A stretch of DNA of 64,000 nucleotides, taken from contig NZ_CP082909.1 in assembly GCF_023822025.1 (NCBI RefSeq), positions 1,540,001 to 1,604,000 of the forward strand. Reading direction: 5' to 3'. The position numbers and the translations under genes were made by a program. Positions 45,831 to 54,985 of the stretch are shown here, piece by piece (the stretch's first letter is position 1; every line of letters begins with the position of its first letter). The stretch comes from Endozoicomonas sp. 4G (GTDB taxonomy: Bacteria > Pseudomonadota > Gammaproteobacteria > Pseudomonadales > Endozoicomonadaceae). The notes below the pieces were generated by a model. The model saw nothing but the letters and a program-made list of their open reading frames with translations. It was not told the origin of the DNA and ran no database searches.

Positions 45831-46862
45831 GTGATCCGTATTAAAGAAGAAATTAAAGCTCTTGATAAAAAGGATAAAGAAAAGGTCTTAGTCTATTTTG
45901 CATACCTAATGGATCAATTTATGCCATCTTCTGGTTTTACTGAGCCGCACTACCTGTTTATCGACAATAGCATTCTTCAAGATATAAAGAATAAAAGCAG
46001 TAGCCAGATTAGTTATCTAAGATATTTGTCTACTCTGATTTTTTCAGACTTTTTGTCGAGAAAAAGCAAGCTTGATATAAAGCTAGCAATAACGCCTGCG
46101 ATTTTTTATGAATTTTCCGGAAGAAAATCTCTTGAGAATGAATATAAATACCAAGAGATTTTAGAGAAAGTTCAAGACAGTGTAGATATATTAAACATAG
46201 AAACATATACCATTGGATTTAGTTCATTTAGCGAAATTAATAAGCTTATTGACAAAGTTAAAATCGATGAAGAAATCATAATCTCTAAGATAAGAGATAT
46301 CAAAAATACAGACTGGTCTGTTAGATTACGTTTTGATAATGGCATTAAATTTCCACATGCAGTAGCTAATAAATATTTATCATCTGATCTTCAGCTAAAA
46401 TATTTTGATGATGGATATGTTAGGTGGGTATTATCTACTCTTATCGAGAGGGAAATTATAACAAATAAACATAATGATGAATATGTAAGGAGAAATTTTC
46501 GTCATGATATGATTTTCTTAATAGCAGCCCTAAACAAAATAAAAAAAGGAATTATACAAGGTTTGGGAGACATTGAGTTATTACAATTTTGTGATATTAC
46601 TGGGCAACAATACAGAGAAAATAATAGAACTTGTACTGGAATTACATTCGATGAAAATCTAAGAAATACATTAGCTTTTCGTACAGGAACATTTGCTACT
46701 CATGAGCCATTTAAAGGTGGTGAATCACAAGAAGAAAGAGACAAAAAGATCTTAGAACTTCAGAAAAATATTGAGAAGCAAAACCAAATTCATCAGAAAG
46801 AAGATATGGTCATGCAAAGAGCTTTAGAATATTACAGAGAGTTAAGTGCAATTTTCACATAA
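45831..46862 (+). CDS. Cassette protein of unknown function, 343 residues
   Basis: Begins at a GTG with AAAGAGGG eight bases upstream; the frame stays open to a GTG inside the attC at 45810. The sequence is Lys/Ile-rich and helical. A short motif HYLFIDNSILQDI near residue 40, with an Asp after a beta strand, and a later NTLAFRTGTF recall PIN-like nucleases, but the full acidic set is not evident. The C-terminus is a coiled coil (KKILELQKNIEKQNQIHQKE). Function unknown; the AT-rich composition differs from the core genes. Confidence 0.6.
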   Translation: MIRIKEEIKALDKKDKEKVLVYFAYLMDQFMPSSGFTEPHYLFIDNSILQDIKNKSSSQISYLRYLSTLIFSDFLSRKSKLDIKLAITPAIFYEFSGRKSLENEYKYQEILEKVQDSVDILNIETYTIGFSSFSEINKLIDKVKIDEEIIISKIRDIKNTDWSVRLRFDNGIKFPHAVANKYLSSDLQLKYFDDGYVRWVLSTLIEREIITNKHNDEYVRRNFRHDMIFLIAALNKIKKGIIQGLGDIELLQFCDITGQQYRENNRTCTGITFDENLRNTLAFRTGTFATHEPFKGGESQEERDKKILELQKNIEKQNQIHQKEDMVMQRALEYYRELSAIFT

Positions 46863-46944
46863 CAAATGCTTCCAGTTCGTTCCGGGGCTTCGCCCCTCTA
46901 CCCGACGCCGCTGTCGGCGGCGCGGCTGAAGCAGGCGTTATGTG
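46856..46944 (+). other. attC site 3
   Basis: From CACATAACAAATGC to GCGTTATGTGG with a GGGGCTTCGCCCC stem-loop and a CCGACGCCGC arm. Same type as the sites at 56521 and 63060. Confidence 0.9.
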
Positions 46945-46977
46945 GCACAAATCAACAATTGAGTAAAACGAGAAAAT

Positions 46978-47682
46978 ATGAAAACTATTGGTCTGCTTGG
47001 AGGAATGAGTTGGGAATCTACCGTAAGCTATTACAAAGCAATAAATGAAGGTGTCAAAGAAGTACTTGGTGGCTTGCATTCAGCCAAAATCTGCCTCTAT
47101 AGTGTTGACTTTGATGAAATAGAAAAGCTGCAACATTCCGGTTGCTGGGAAGAGACAGGAAAAATTCTTTCTCAAGCCGCGCAATCAGTTGAAGCGGGTG
47201 GGGCTGATTTTATTCTCATCTGTACAAATACAATGCACAAGGTCTCAGAGGAAGTTCAATCTTCTATTTCAGTACCACTTGTTCATATTGCAGACGCAAC
47301 CGCAGAAAAACTTGTTACTGATGGAATAAAGCGGGTTGGTTTGCTTGGTACAAAGTTCACAATGGAGCAAGGATTTTACAAAAATCGGGTTTCAGAAAAA
47401 TATGGTATAGAGGTTATTGTTCCAAACGATCAGGATCAAGATATTATTCATAAAGTAATTTACAATGAGCTGTGCCTTGGTGAAATAAATGATGAATCGA
47501 GAGAAAAGTATCTGGAAATCATCAGCAACTTATATTCGAAAGGTGCTGATGCGGTAATTCTAGGTTGTACAGAAATCGCATTGCTTGTTGAGCAGCAGCA
47601 TACAAGTATCCCGCTATACGACACAACAAAAATTCATGCAGCACAAGCTGTGAAGTTGGCAATCAGTCAAAGCGCCACATAA
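46978..47682 (+). CDS. Aspartate/glutamate racemase family protein
   Basis: 234 residues, full length. Start KTIGLLGGMSWESTVSYY and the two catalytic-cysteine regions ICTNTMHKV and VILGCTEIALL are those of the YgeA/aspartate racemase family, PLP-independent enzymes that interconvert L- and D-amino acids. A cassette gene with ATG right after AAAACGAGAAAAT. Preferred substrate (Asp or Glu) is not decided by the sequence. Confidence 0.92.
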   Translation: MKTIGLLGGMSWESTVSYYKAINEGVKEVLGGLHSAKICLYSVDFDEIEKLQHSGCWEETGKILSQAAQSVEAGGADFILICTNTMHKVSEEVQSSISVPLVHIADATAEKLVTDGIKRVGLLGTKFTMEQGFYKNRVSEKYGIEVIVPNDQDQDIIHKVIYNELCLGEINDESREKYLEIISNLYSKGADAVILGCTEIALLVEQQHTSIPLYDTTKIHAAQAVKLAISQSAT

Positions 47683-47757
47683 CAAGTGCGTGGTGTCGGC
47701 AGCAAGCTGCCTGGGACGCCGCCTGCGGCGGCGCCCCACACGCAGGCGTTAGGCGCT
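47674..47757 (+). other. attC site 4
   Basis: From GCCACATAACAAGTGCGTGG to GCAGGCGTTAGGCGC, with GCAGCAAGCTGC and CGCCGCCTGCGGCGG stems. Confidence 0.9.
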
Positions 47758-48048
47758 AAAGTGAATATCAACATCCATGCTCTTGTGTAGGAGTCTGATG
47801 ATATTTATCTGATTTTTATCGTTCTGCTTGTAGAAAATAATGTGACTTCCCTGAGGGAATTTCCGATAGCCTTTTCTGATTTCGTCACATGACTTTCCAA
47901 TGGAAGGGCGTTCAGCCAAAAAAAAGAAAGCTTGATCAAACTCCTTGAGATAAAGATTTCGTTTTTCTCTACCCCAGCGTTTCATAGTAAATTTTGCAAT
48001 CTCTTTTAAATCAGCCTTAGCTTTCTGGGTTAGAATAAAAGGCTTCAT
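47749..48048 (-). CDS. ParE-family toxin
   Basis: 99 residues with the RelE/ParE fold pattern: ILTQKAKADLKEIAKFTMKRWG at the start, LAERPSIGKSCDEIRKGYRKFPQGSHIIFYK in the middle and IIRLLHKSMDVDIHF at the end. ParE toxins poison DNA gyrase. The gene overlaps the upstream antitoxin by four bases and is oriented against the array, so the pair needs its own promoter, the usual state of integron toxin-antitoxin cassettes. Confidence 0.92.
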   Translation of the reverse strand: MKPFILTQKAKADLKEIAKFTMKRWGREKRNLYLKEFDQAFFFLAERPSIGKSCDEIRKGYRKFPQGSHIIFYKQNDKNQINIIRLLHKSMDVDIHFSA

Positions 48049-48287
48049 TTGTTAGTTTCATCGTCAAGTTCATTAATGAAAGTGTCATAGTCATATTCAG
48101 CCATGCCGCTTTCTTCGCCTTCAATGAGCAGGTTACGCAGAGTATTAATTTTGGTTTCCTTGCTTTCCAAAAGTCGCAGAGCAGCACGAATAACTTCGCT
48201 AGCAGATCCGTAGCGGCCACTTTTAACCTGGTTGGAAATGAACCAATCAAAGTGTTCGCCTAAGGTAATGCTTGTATTTTTACCCAT
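48045..48287 (-). CDS. ParD-family antitoxin
   Basis: 80 residues from the ATG at 48287, preceded by AGGTGA. The ribbon-helix-helix start (KNTSITLGEHFDWFISNQVKSGRYGSASEVIRAALRLLE) is typical ParD; the acidic tail binds the toxin. It neutralises ParE and represses its own operon. It is first in the minus-strand pair. Confidence 0.92.
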   Translation of the reverse strand: MGKNTSITLGEHFDWFISNQVKSGRYGSASEVIRAALRLLESKETKINTLRNLLIEGEESGMAEYDYDTFINELDDETNK

Positions 48288-48366
48288 GTCAGTCACCTAT
48301 TTTTTATCCTGTACCAATATATACCTGATTATGGTATAAATGGTTTATAAGTCAAGCTTTGAGTAT

Positions 48367-48450
48367 GCGCCTAACAAGTGCGTGGTGTCGCCAGCAAGCT
48401 GGCTGGGACTGCCGCTTGCAGCGTCAGCCCCACACGCAGGCGTTATAACA
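48367..48450 (+). other. attC site 5
   Basis: From GCGCCTAACAAGTGCG to CAGGCGTTATAACA; close relative of site 4 (AGCAAGCTGGCT stem). Confidence 0.9.
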
Positions 48451-48484
48451 CTCAATCAAGTTATGGAGTAAACGGAGTTTTGAG

Positions 48485-48907
48485 ATGAGTGATTACTGGA
48501 ACGTAATGGTTCCTTAACTCACAGTTACCAATTTTCAGAAGTCTCTGGATTTCTATACCAAGATAATTGGATTCAAAGTTCGTAACAAAAGAGAGAATCC
48601 AGATTTTGCTTATCTGGAATTAGAGAAAGTTCAAATAATGATCGAACAGTTCCATGAGAGTGATTGGCATGTTGGGGAGCTTTCTCGTCCACTTGGTCGA
48701 GGTGTAAATTTCCAAATGGAGCTTTCAGATATTCAGCCAATTCTTGAGCGTCTACAAAATCTCCAAATACAACTATATCGTGACCTCAAGGAATCATGGT
48801 ATGACGTTGGTTCATCGTTATCTGGCCAAAAAGAATTCTTAGTTCAAGACCCTGATGGCTATATGCTTCGATTTACACAGTATCTTGGTGAAAAGTCTAA
48901 AAAGTAA
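48485..48907 (+). pseudogene. Glyoxalase/bleomycin-resistance-like protein, early TAA stop
   Basis: From the ATG at 48485 the frame reads MSDYWNVMVP-stop-LTVTNFQKSLDFYTKIIGF and then stays open to 48907. The single TAA sits at codon 11, where relatives have a sense codon. The rest is a full glyoxalase/VOC domain (FAYLELEKVQIMIEQ, EFLVQDPDGYMLRF). Translation from an internal start (ATG at 48638) would lose the first third. Probably inactivated by one nonsense change, since no frameshift is needed. Confidence 0.85.
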
Positions 48908-48929
48908 ACGTCAGGTTCAGTGCAAACCG

Positions 48930-48988
48930 TGTTATAACAAGTAAATCCAGGTGACGCCTACGGCGCACCTGATTTATGCGTTAGGGGC
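48930..48988 (+). other. attC site 6
   Basis: Short type: TATAACAAGTAAATCCAGGTG to CACCTGATTTATGCGTTAGGGG; the two arms are near-perfect complements around GACGCCTACGGCG. Confidence 0.85.
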
Positions 48989-49036
48989 TACATCAACATC
49001 AAGCCCATTTCAAACAATCGGAAGTGAGTATATAAA

Positions 49037-49456
49037 ATGTCTGAAACTACACATGGAACAGGAAAATTCCTTTGTGGAAGCGTAAAGCTTTCATGTGAAG
49101 AAATGAGTTTGAATGTGGGTGCCTGTCATTGCAGCACATGTCAAAGCTGGGTTGGTGGTCCACTTCTCTCTGTAGATTGTGGTAGCAATGTAAAAATTGA
49201 AGGTAAAGAAAAGATTTCAATCTATAACTCTTCAGAATGGGCTGAAAGAGCTTTCTGCTCAAACTGTGGAAGTCATCTTTTTTACCGTTTAAAGCATAAC
49301 TACCAGCATATTGTTCCTGTTGGCTTGTTTGGCAAAGAGTACAAGTTCAACTTCGATCATCAAATATTCATTGATGAAAAGCCAGAGTATTATTGTTTTT
49401 CCAACCAAACCAAAAATATGACTGGGGCAGAGTTGTTTGCACAATCTCCGTCATAG
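49037..49456 (+). CDS. GFA family protein (glutathione-dependent formaldehyde-activating type)
   Basis: 139 residues. The zinc-binding pattern of the Mss4-like GFA fold is complete: FLCGSVKLSC, GACHCSTCQSW (Cys30, Cys32, Cys35) and AFCSNCGSHLFYR. Proteins of this fold bind glutathione adducts or act as zinc proteins; the substrate is unknown. Intact cassette gene. Confidence 0.9.
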   Translation: MSETTHGTGKFLCGSVKLSCEEMSLNVGACHCSTCQSWVGGPLLSVDCGSNVKIEGKEKISIYNSSEWAERAFCSNCGSHLFYRLKHNYQHIVPVGLFGKEYKFNFDHQIFIDEKPEYYCFSNQTKNMTGAELFAQSPS

Positions 49457-49468
49457 AATCAAGTAAAC

Positions 49469-49527
49469 GCACCTAACAAAAAAATCCAGATGACGCCTTC
49501 GGAGCACCTGATTTAGTCGTTATGTAC
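49469..49527 (+). other. attC site 7
   Basis: Short type like site 6: CACCTAACAAAAAAATCCAGATG to CACCTGATTTAGTCGTTATG. Confidence 0.85.
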
Positions 49528-49544
49528 TCAGCTCAGAGTAAAAA

Positions 49545-50087
49545 ATGAAACTATCATCAAATTTTAGAATGCTCGCACTGTATAATCAGCGAATGAATAA
49601 ACAACTGTTGAGTGTTTGTGGGAGGCTCACAAAAGAGCAATTGCATAAAGAAACACATTCATTTTTTTCAAGCGTAATGAGTTATTGGAATCATATTCTT
49701 TTCGGTGATCTAATCATGTTAAGGCGATTGGCAGAAAATCGTCTTGTGGATATTGAAGAAGAAGTATTATCTTCATTGCCAGTTGCAAAATCTGTAAATG
49801 ACACATTCGCTAACAGTCTCAAAGAGCTGATCCCACTCAGAGAACGAGTTGATGAGATCTATGTGCAATTTGCCAATTCTCTGGATGAGGATAAATGCTG
49901 TAAAACAGTAAGGTATACAACTACAGAAGGCAGCACGCTTGAAAAAAATGTAGGTGAGTTTTGCCAGCATATTTTCAACCATCAAACACATCACCGAGGG
50001 CAGTTGACCTGTGTGTTAAGTCAGTTTGGCTTAGACTTTGGTTGTACTGATCTGCCAATGATTGTCCCCGAAGGAAACCGTATATAA
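49545..50087 (+). CDS. DinB family protein
   Basis: 180 residues. A four-helix DinB bundle with metal-binding histidines: YWNHILFGD in the second helix and the end motif HIFNHQTHHRGQL. DinB/YfiT-like proteins are metal-dependent thiol transferases or hydrolases of varied role and share only the name with DNA polymerase IV. Intact cassette gene. Confidence 0.92.
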   Translation: MKLSSNFRMLALYNQRMNKQLLSVCGRLTKEQLHKETHSFFSSVMSYWNHILFGDLIMLRRLAENRLVDIEEEVLSSLPVAKSVNDTFANSLKELIPLRERVDEIYVQFANSLDEDKCCKTVRYTTTEGSTLEKNVGEFCQHIFNHQTHHRGQLTCVLSQFGLDFGCTDLPMIVPEGNRI

Positions 50088-50168
50088 CAAGTGCGTGGAA
50101 TACGTTCTGCCCTTTCAGGGCTCCACCCGACGCGCCTTCGGCGCGCGGTTCACGCAAGCGTTATGTGC
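50080..50168 (+). other. attC site 8
   Basis: From TATATAACAAGTGCGTGGA to CAAGCGTTATGTGC with CGCGCCTTCGGCGCG stem-loop. Confidence 0.9.
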
Positions 50169-50187
50169 CAAATCAAATTAAGTTAAT

Positions 50188-50565
50188 ATGAATGAGACCC
50201 ACTTTCTTAACATAGATCTAGATATCGAATCGTCGATTGATATATCTCCCATCATCGAGGAATGGGGGGAGCGTATTTGCGTGTTTCGTAATGAAGAGGT
50301 TGATGGTATTTATTATGGATCCTTTGAAACAACCTGTAGCGGGATCGATGAGATAATTGCTGAGTATGTTTCTTTAATTGATGGTTTGTCCAAATCATCA
50401 AGAGATATCTGGGACAAAGCACTAAGGAGAGATTTTGACTTTGGCTATGAAAGTGGGACTACAGCAAATAACTTTCATTCAAGAATAGAGTCAGATGCAA
50501 TAAAAAAATTGGCTGGGGTCGGCGGTAGTGTTGTTGTTACTATTTATCCAGTGCCCAGCACATAA
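50188..50565 (+). CDS. Cassette protein of unknown function, 125 residues
   Basis: Acidic protein with an N-terminal strand (FLNIDLDIESS), the segment WGERICVFRNEEVDGIYYGSF, a helix (GIDEIIAEYVSLIDGLSK) and a C-terminal strand VGGSVVVTIYPV. The alpha/beta pattern recalls DUF4279-type proteins but I cannot confirm it. Complete gene in its cassette. Confidence 0.6.
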   Translation: MNETHFLNIDLDIESSIDISPIIEEWGERICVFRNEEVDGIYYGSFETTCSGIDEIIAEYVSLIDGLSKSSRDIWDKALRRDFDFGYESGTTANNFHSRIESDAIKKLAGVGGSVVVTIYPVPST

Positions 50566-50618
50566 CAAGTGCAGGCAACCGCCAATTTTGGCTGCCGCTG
50601 CTGCAGGCGTTAAGCACC
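50557..50618 (+). other. attC site 9
   Basis: Short type: GCACATAACAAGTGCAGGCA to CTGCAGGCGTTAAGCACC around CGCCAATTTTGGCTG. Confidence 0.88.
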
Positions 50619-50681
50619 CAACTAGAAATTCACTTATAAAAAGTATAAAATGTTTAAATTTTTATATCACGGAAATAAAAT

Positions 50682-51449
50682 ATGATAACTTCATTTAGTG
50701 TTGAAAACTTAAAGAAGTTTCAACACCTTGAATTAAAAGATTTAAAACGAATCAATATAATATCAGGCCAAAACAATACAGGTAAAACTTCTATATTAGA
50801 AGCTTTATTTATGTTTTATGACCGTAGTTCACCAGAGCTCACTCTCAAGCAATATGCTTGGAGAGGGGTAAATACAATTAATTTTCAGCCAAGCTCACTG
50901 TGGCAGCCCCTTTTTAATGATTTTAATTTAGAAAATAAGATTAAAATCAAGGTTAAAGATAATCAAGCTTCTGAAGAAGCTGTCTATGAGCATGTGAACA
51001 ACTTCAATGCAACTATATCTAGAACAAACCAGCAGTTTGATCCAAGTCAGATATTTTCTTCAAATAATGCATTGACTGAATCCTTGAAAATAACTTATAA
51101 ATCAGGGAAAAGAAATGCAGGTGAAGCAAATCTATTTATTCAAAGTGGTCAATTATCACTGAATGTTAAAAATCTTAATGAAACTCCAAAACAAGCTGTA
51201 TTTGTTGGTTCTTCCTCAAAAGGAAATACATTAGAAGATGCAGAACGACTGGGTAGAATTGACATTGAGGTTGGCCTTGACGAAATTACCAATTATCTTA
51301 GAGTATTGGAACCAAAGTTAAAATCACTTTCAATAGTTCCCCATGCACAACAACCATTAATATATGGAGATATTGGGTTAAGCCGAAAAATCCCAATTTC
51401 ATATATGGGAGAAGGCCCACTGTGTCAGGATAGTTGTCCCGGTTACTGA
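50682..51449 (+). pseudogene. OLD/RecF-type AAA ATPase, truncated by IS end
   Basis: The N-terminal part of an ATP-binding protein of OLD type: FSVENLKKFQHLELKDLKRINIISGQNNTGKTSILEAL with Walker A GQNNTGKTS near residue 32, and IPISYMGEG, the segment just before the signature motif. Homology then stops and the frame continues into PLCQDSCPGY, encoded by an IS end that carries TGTGTCAGGATAGTTGTC. Walker B and any TOPRIM nuclease are lost. Intact relatives include phage-defence ATPases; this one is dead. Confidence 0.85.
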
Positions 51450-51489
51450 TTAACCAATAATGTTAGACAGTGGGCGGTGGATGTTTAAT

Positions 51490-51564
51490 ATGCCTCGCTA
51501 TTCAAAGGAACGTAAATCTGTTGTTTTACGGAAGCTTCTGTCACCACAAAATCAACAACGATGA
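51490..51564 (+). pseudogene. Transposase orfA remnant
   Basis: A 24-codon frame starting PRYSKERKSVVLRKLLSP after its ATG resembles the beginning of IS3-like small transposase subunits with a helix-turn-helix, and stops right after. It follows the IS end that truncates the OLD ATPase. The rest of the element is gone. Confidence 0.6.
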
Positions 51565-51756
51565 TAAACATGTTTATTGCTGTATATGAGCTCAACATAA
51601 AACCTGGTAAAGAAGAACAATTCAGACAACTCTGGTTAAAAACTACACAGGCTTTTTTTAAAGAGTTAGGTAGCTTGGTTTCAAGACTGCACAGCAGATG
51701 ACCCATTAAAATTTGTTGCGTTTTCAATGGCCAAACATGGATTTATGGGCAAATAA
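51561..51756 (+). pseudogene. Antibiotic-biosynthesis-monooxygenase-like fragment, frameshifted
   Basis: FIAVYELNIKPGKEEQFRQLW and GSLVSRLHS fit the ABM ferredoxin-like fold; the frame hits TGA at 51701, but the neighbouring frame continues DDPLKFVAFSMAKHGF. A one-base shift separates the two parts. The 3' end is missing. It is a broken gene inside the IS-rich stretch. Confidence 0.7.
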
Positions 51757-51992
51757 TAATGGCCTTGGAGAGCATGAATCGTAACTGCTCATATTTTATT
51801 GGCAAAAAAATAGCAGATAGCCACTTCGAGCTTTAGGTAAAAACCAGACTGGGTTTAAAAAAGTTATAAATGTCTAAGGATACAAGAAACTCCTCTGGTA
51901 GTAGGTGCCTCTTTGTTAAGGCTTTCCTTGATCAGCCAGAAAAGTTCGGTTATCTTTTCTACTCCTATCTGAAGCTCAAAGGAATGAGACGA

Positions 51993-52532
51993 ATGAAACT
52001 GCTTAATCACAATTTTTTTGCTTTGTTGACTCTTATTTTCTCTTCTCTGATTTTCTCCAGCACTTCTGCTACTGAAAAATCCGTCCCTATGAGTGAGCAT
52101 AAGTTTGAATTATTGGGGAATGCAGACTCTCACCCTGGATTAGGACTTCTGGCGAGTACCTAAGCGGCAGCGACATCAAGTGGAGGCTGGTCAAATTGGG
52201 CTGTAGGTCCAACTGTGTATACTAAAGGTAATTGGTATATTGGTTCAAATATATCCTCACCTACAGCATTGCCATCAAATGCGCTGATAACATACGTTTC
52301 ATGGACTTGGGACTCATCGGAACGACCAGAGGGCTTGTTGGTCTACGTTTGTGTTGCAAAAGATACATGTCTTGATGTGAGTCGTTATCAGTCCTTTGGG
52401 ACAACAGCTTTTAATGGCTTATCAGCGTCTACTCCATTCTTCTTTGCCTTTGCTGTTCCCGGTAGTGGATCAATTCATCCAACTCCACATGGGAAAACAA
52501 ATACAGTTAATGTAAGCTGGGCAGCGAACTAA
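51993..52532 (+). pseudogene. FlhE-like secreted protein, in-frame TAA
   Basis: From the ATG at 51993 (AAAGGA upstream): signal peptide (LLTLIFSSLIFSSTSA), then the frame meets TAA at 52161-52163 and continues open in the same frame to 52532. The second part (WSNWAVGPTVYTKGNWYIG, YVCVAKDTCLDVSR, FAFAVPGSGSI) resembles FlhE, a small periplasmic protein linked to flagella, in its Cys pair and PGxGxI end. One nonsense codon splits an otherwise complete gene. No flagellar genes are nearby. Confidence 0.7.
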
Positions 52533-52558
52533 GGCAGAGAGTATAAGGCGGGCTTTTC

Positions 52559-53065
52559 TCACCTGCCTTCCTGTACATACCCAATCTTCAAGTGATAGCT
52601 TTCAGGTAAATTTTTATAAAAATCAGACAATTTTTCTATAATTTGTCCTACTGGTGTTCCTTTTGATTTTTCAGCTTCATAAAGTGCAATTCTCTGTTTA
52701 CGGTAGGCACCTGCTTCCGACTCAAAACGACTTTTGTAGCCTTGATCAGTCACAGGCGTACCATCCAGATAATATGTATCCTTCAGCAAGCCGCTCTCTG
52801 GGAGCTTCACAAATAGGAGATCCTGCCCATACGCCAAGTTTTTTGCGGTTGTTTCTGCTAGTCCTGAGTCACTCATATACAGGTTTAGCATTCTGTCATT
52901 GAATGCTTGTTTGGTGCCTATCTGAGACAAATTCTTTGCTGTTTCACTGATCTGAACTTGAACTTCCTCTTTGCTTGTAGAGGTCTTAGGTACTGTAAGA
53001 GGGTTCTTTACTATACCGGCAGCGGCTGCATTGTACCGGTTAGTTAAGATTGAACCAATTTCCAT
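52559..53065 (-). CDS. Protein of unknown function, 168 residues
   Basis: No signal peptide. A start like EIGSILTNRYNAAAAGIVKN is followed by VQVQISETAKNLSQIG and a helical C-terminus ending SYHLKIGYVQ. The N-terminal style resembles surface or flagellar-associated hypothetical proteins, but there is no firm match. It is reversed relative to the cassettes and lies between the FlhE-like pseudogene and a transposase, with no attC next to it. Confidence 0.55.
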   Translation of the reverse strand: MEIGSILTNRYNAAAAGIVKNPLTVPKTSTSKEEVQVQISETAKNLSQIGTKQAFNDRMLNLYMSDSGLAETTAKNLAYGQDLLFVKLPESGLLKDTYYLDGTPVTDQGYKSRFESEAGAYRKQRIALYEAEKSKGTPVGQIIEKLSDFYKNLPESYHLKIGYVQEGR

Positions 53066-53179
53066 GAAGGTATCCTCTAAATGTTCTGATGTTGTTTTTA
53101 TCGTTCAGCATTTCTTTTGTTTTAGTAAGGTGTTTGATTTAATGGGTGCCCATCCGAAAGCAGCAGCTGCTCACAGGCC

Positions 53180-54804
53180 TTAGACATGGCTGCCCATCGG
53201 TTGAGTTGACTTGTTGCGAATCATGTCTGACAGTCGGGGAATCATTCTGCCCCCGGAAATTCGATCCTTCAGATATCTGGAGAATGACACGCCATGTAAT
53301 CTGCACGTCTTTTTCAGACTGGCAAATGTATCCCGACACTTTCGACCGAGAGCGTTTCGAGTACCACCGCTGATCTTGCGCCGTTTTACATACTCCCTGA
53401 TCTGCCGCTCACAAGAGGCAACCATGGATGCTTCAGTATCAGCAACAGTTCCTCCCGTGCCCTGTGAAGCTTGACCAGAACATGACGAAGATCAGAGTAG
53501 TCAACCTGCGTTGTCACCCAATAGTCAAAGTCTTGCTCAATCTGATTTTTTTTGGCTTCTGTCGGAGCCTGACAATAAGCCTCAACATCATCGTACAAAT
53601 ACCAGAATTGCTTTTCCATCCAGTCACGGGCTGCCCGCTCTTGTTTGTTGGCAGGAATCAGCTTTGCCAGGGGGCGGCTGGCGTGGAACCAACACAGAGA
53701 GTGCGGAAATGCGGTGTCGAACTGCCGGGCACCATCACTATGAATGACCATAGTTTCCGGAAAGCCGTTGTTCAACAAGCCTGCTTTAAGCACAGCTTCT
53801 GTTGCCTTGCGGCGTTGCTCTTTGGCGAACAGCTTGTGATCATTCAGAAAGGCTTCCCAGGCAGAGGCATCCAGGAAGTGGGTCTCACCATAAGCAGACA
53901 GGATATCAACCCACTTGCCGGTCATCTCCACCTGCTTCATGTAGTCAAGTGCAACGGAGTTGAGTACGTGAGATCGACGCTTCCCCTGAAGCAAAGTCAG
54001 GAAATTAATGCGACTCTTGCTGGCAGTTGAAGCGAACACGGTAAAGGTCTCATTGCCGATCACTGTACAATAGCCGTTTTTGCCATCATGCCTGGCTCCA
54101 GTGTCGTCTACGAGCAGCGCACGGGAGCAGGCAATACCTGTTTCGAGAATTTCTTCCCGTTCTTGGTGAAATGGCTCGTGTCCATGTATCAGCAAGTCAT
54201 TGAGTTTTCCCTCGGAGATTGGACAACCATGGCTATGTAACCAATCGAGCAGCAAAGGCTGGGTGACACTGCAAGAGTGATAAAGATCAAGCACCATGGC
54301 GGTAAGGTTGTCTCCAAAGCGACCTTTAACATGAGCGGGCAAAGGAGCAATGACTGTTTGGCCTTCGGTTGTGGTCCAGACCTCGCGACGGTAGCGTTTT
54401 GTCGTGAACTCCAGGTTTACATCAACATGGGTAAAGTTTTGATAGCCCTTGCGTTTCCAACTATCTTGCACACCTTCTGCCGAGCAAATTTCGTCCCTGA
54501 CGCTAGAGGGAGAAGGCTTGGCGGTTTGGCCACGCTCTTGCGAACGGGGCCGCTTACTCTTTGGTGGCGATGTGTTGTCAGAAGCTGAGGCTGGCTTGCC
54601 GTCTTGGTTGTTTTTACCATCTTTCGGGGCTTTTTTATTCGGGCGAATTTTGGGTTGCCCCTTGAGTTTTTTCAGGTGCCTGACTTCCTCACGCAGGGAG
54701 GTGTTTTCGATGGTCAGCTTGTTGACCTTGTTGAGCAGGTTGCCGACAAGGGTTTTGAGTTCGCTGACTTCAGTTTCAAGCGCTGAGGTTTTCGACGGAG
54801 CCAT
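53180..54804 (-). pseudogene. IS66-like transposase with internal deletion/frameshift
   Basis: 472 codons encode an N-terminal leucine-zipper coil (LKTLVGNLLNKVNKLTIENTSLREEV), a basic linker and a DDE domain (ALLVDDTGARHDGKNGYCTVIG, IHSDGARQFD, HSLCWFHASRPL). At about 53410 the frame leaves family homology (LKHPWLPL then VSGRSGS). The true continuation, ERQIREYVKRRKISGGTRNA and DTFASLKKTCRLHGVSF, follows in another frame down to 53180. The expected NN-x-x-ER motif is missing, so a short deletion has removed it and shifted the frame. The element ends are not resolved. Confidence 0.8.
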
Positions 54805-54884
54805 GGGGTGGGTTTATGCCTGATCAGAATGGTCAAAGTATTGATATCAGTGGGTTGACATGCCTACAAATTTTGAGCAGTTAC

Positions 54885-54913
54885 GGCACTCCACATGCAG
54901 GCGTTACACGGCT
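54885..54913 (+). other. attC site 10, 3' half only
   Basis: GCACTCCACATGCAGGCGTTACACGGC is the right arm of an attC; its left half is separated by the IS-rich insert that starts in the OLD ATPase gene. Confidence 0.65.
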
Positions 54914-54985
54914 AAATCAAGCAATAGACCCACATCATGTTGATGTAGAGATAAAACAACGATTACGTGAAGATAGGAGGAGCAA

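Noticed and set aside
51699-51701. TGA in ABM-like fragment as selenocysteine codon
   Set aside because: Homology continues in another frame, so it is a frameshift; no SECIS-like element.
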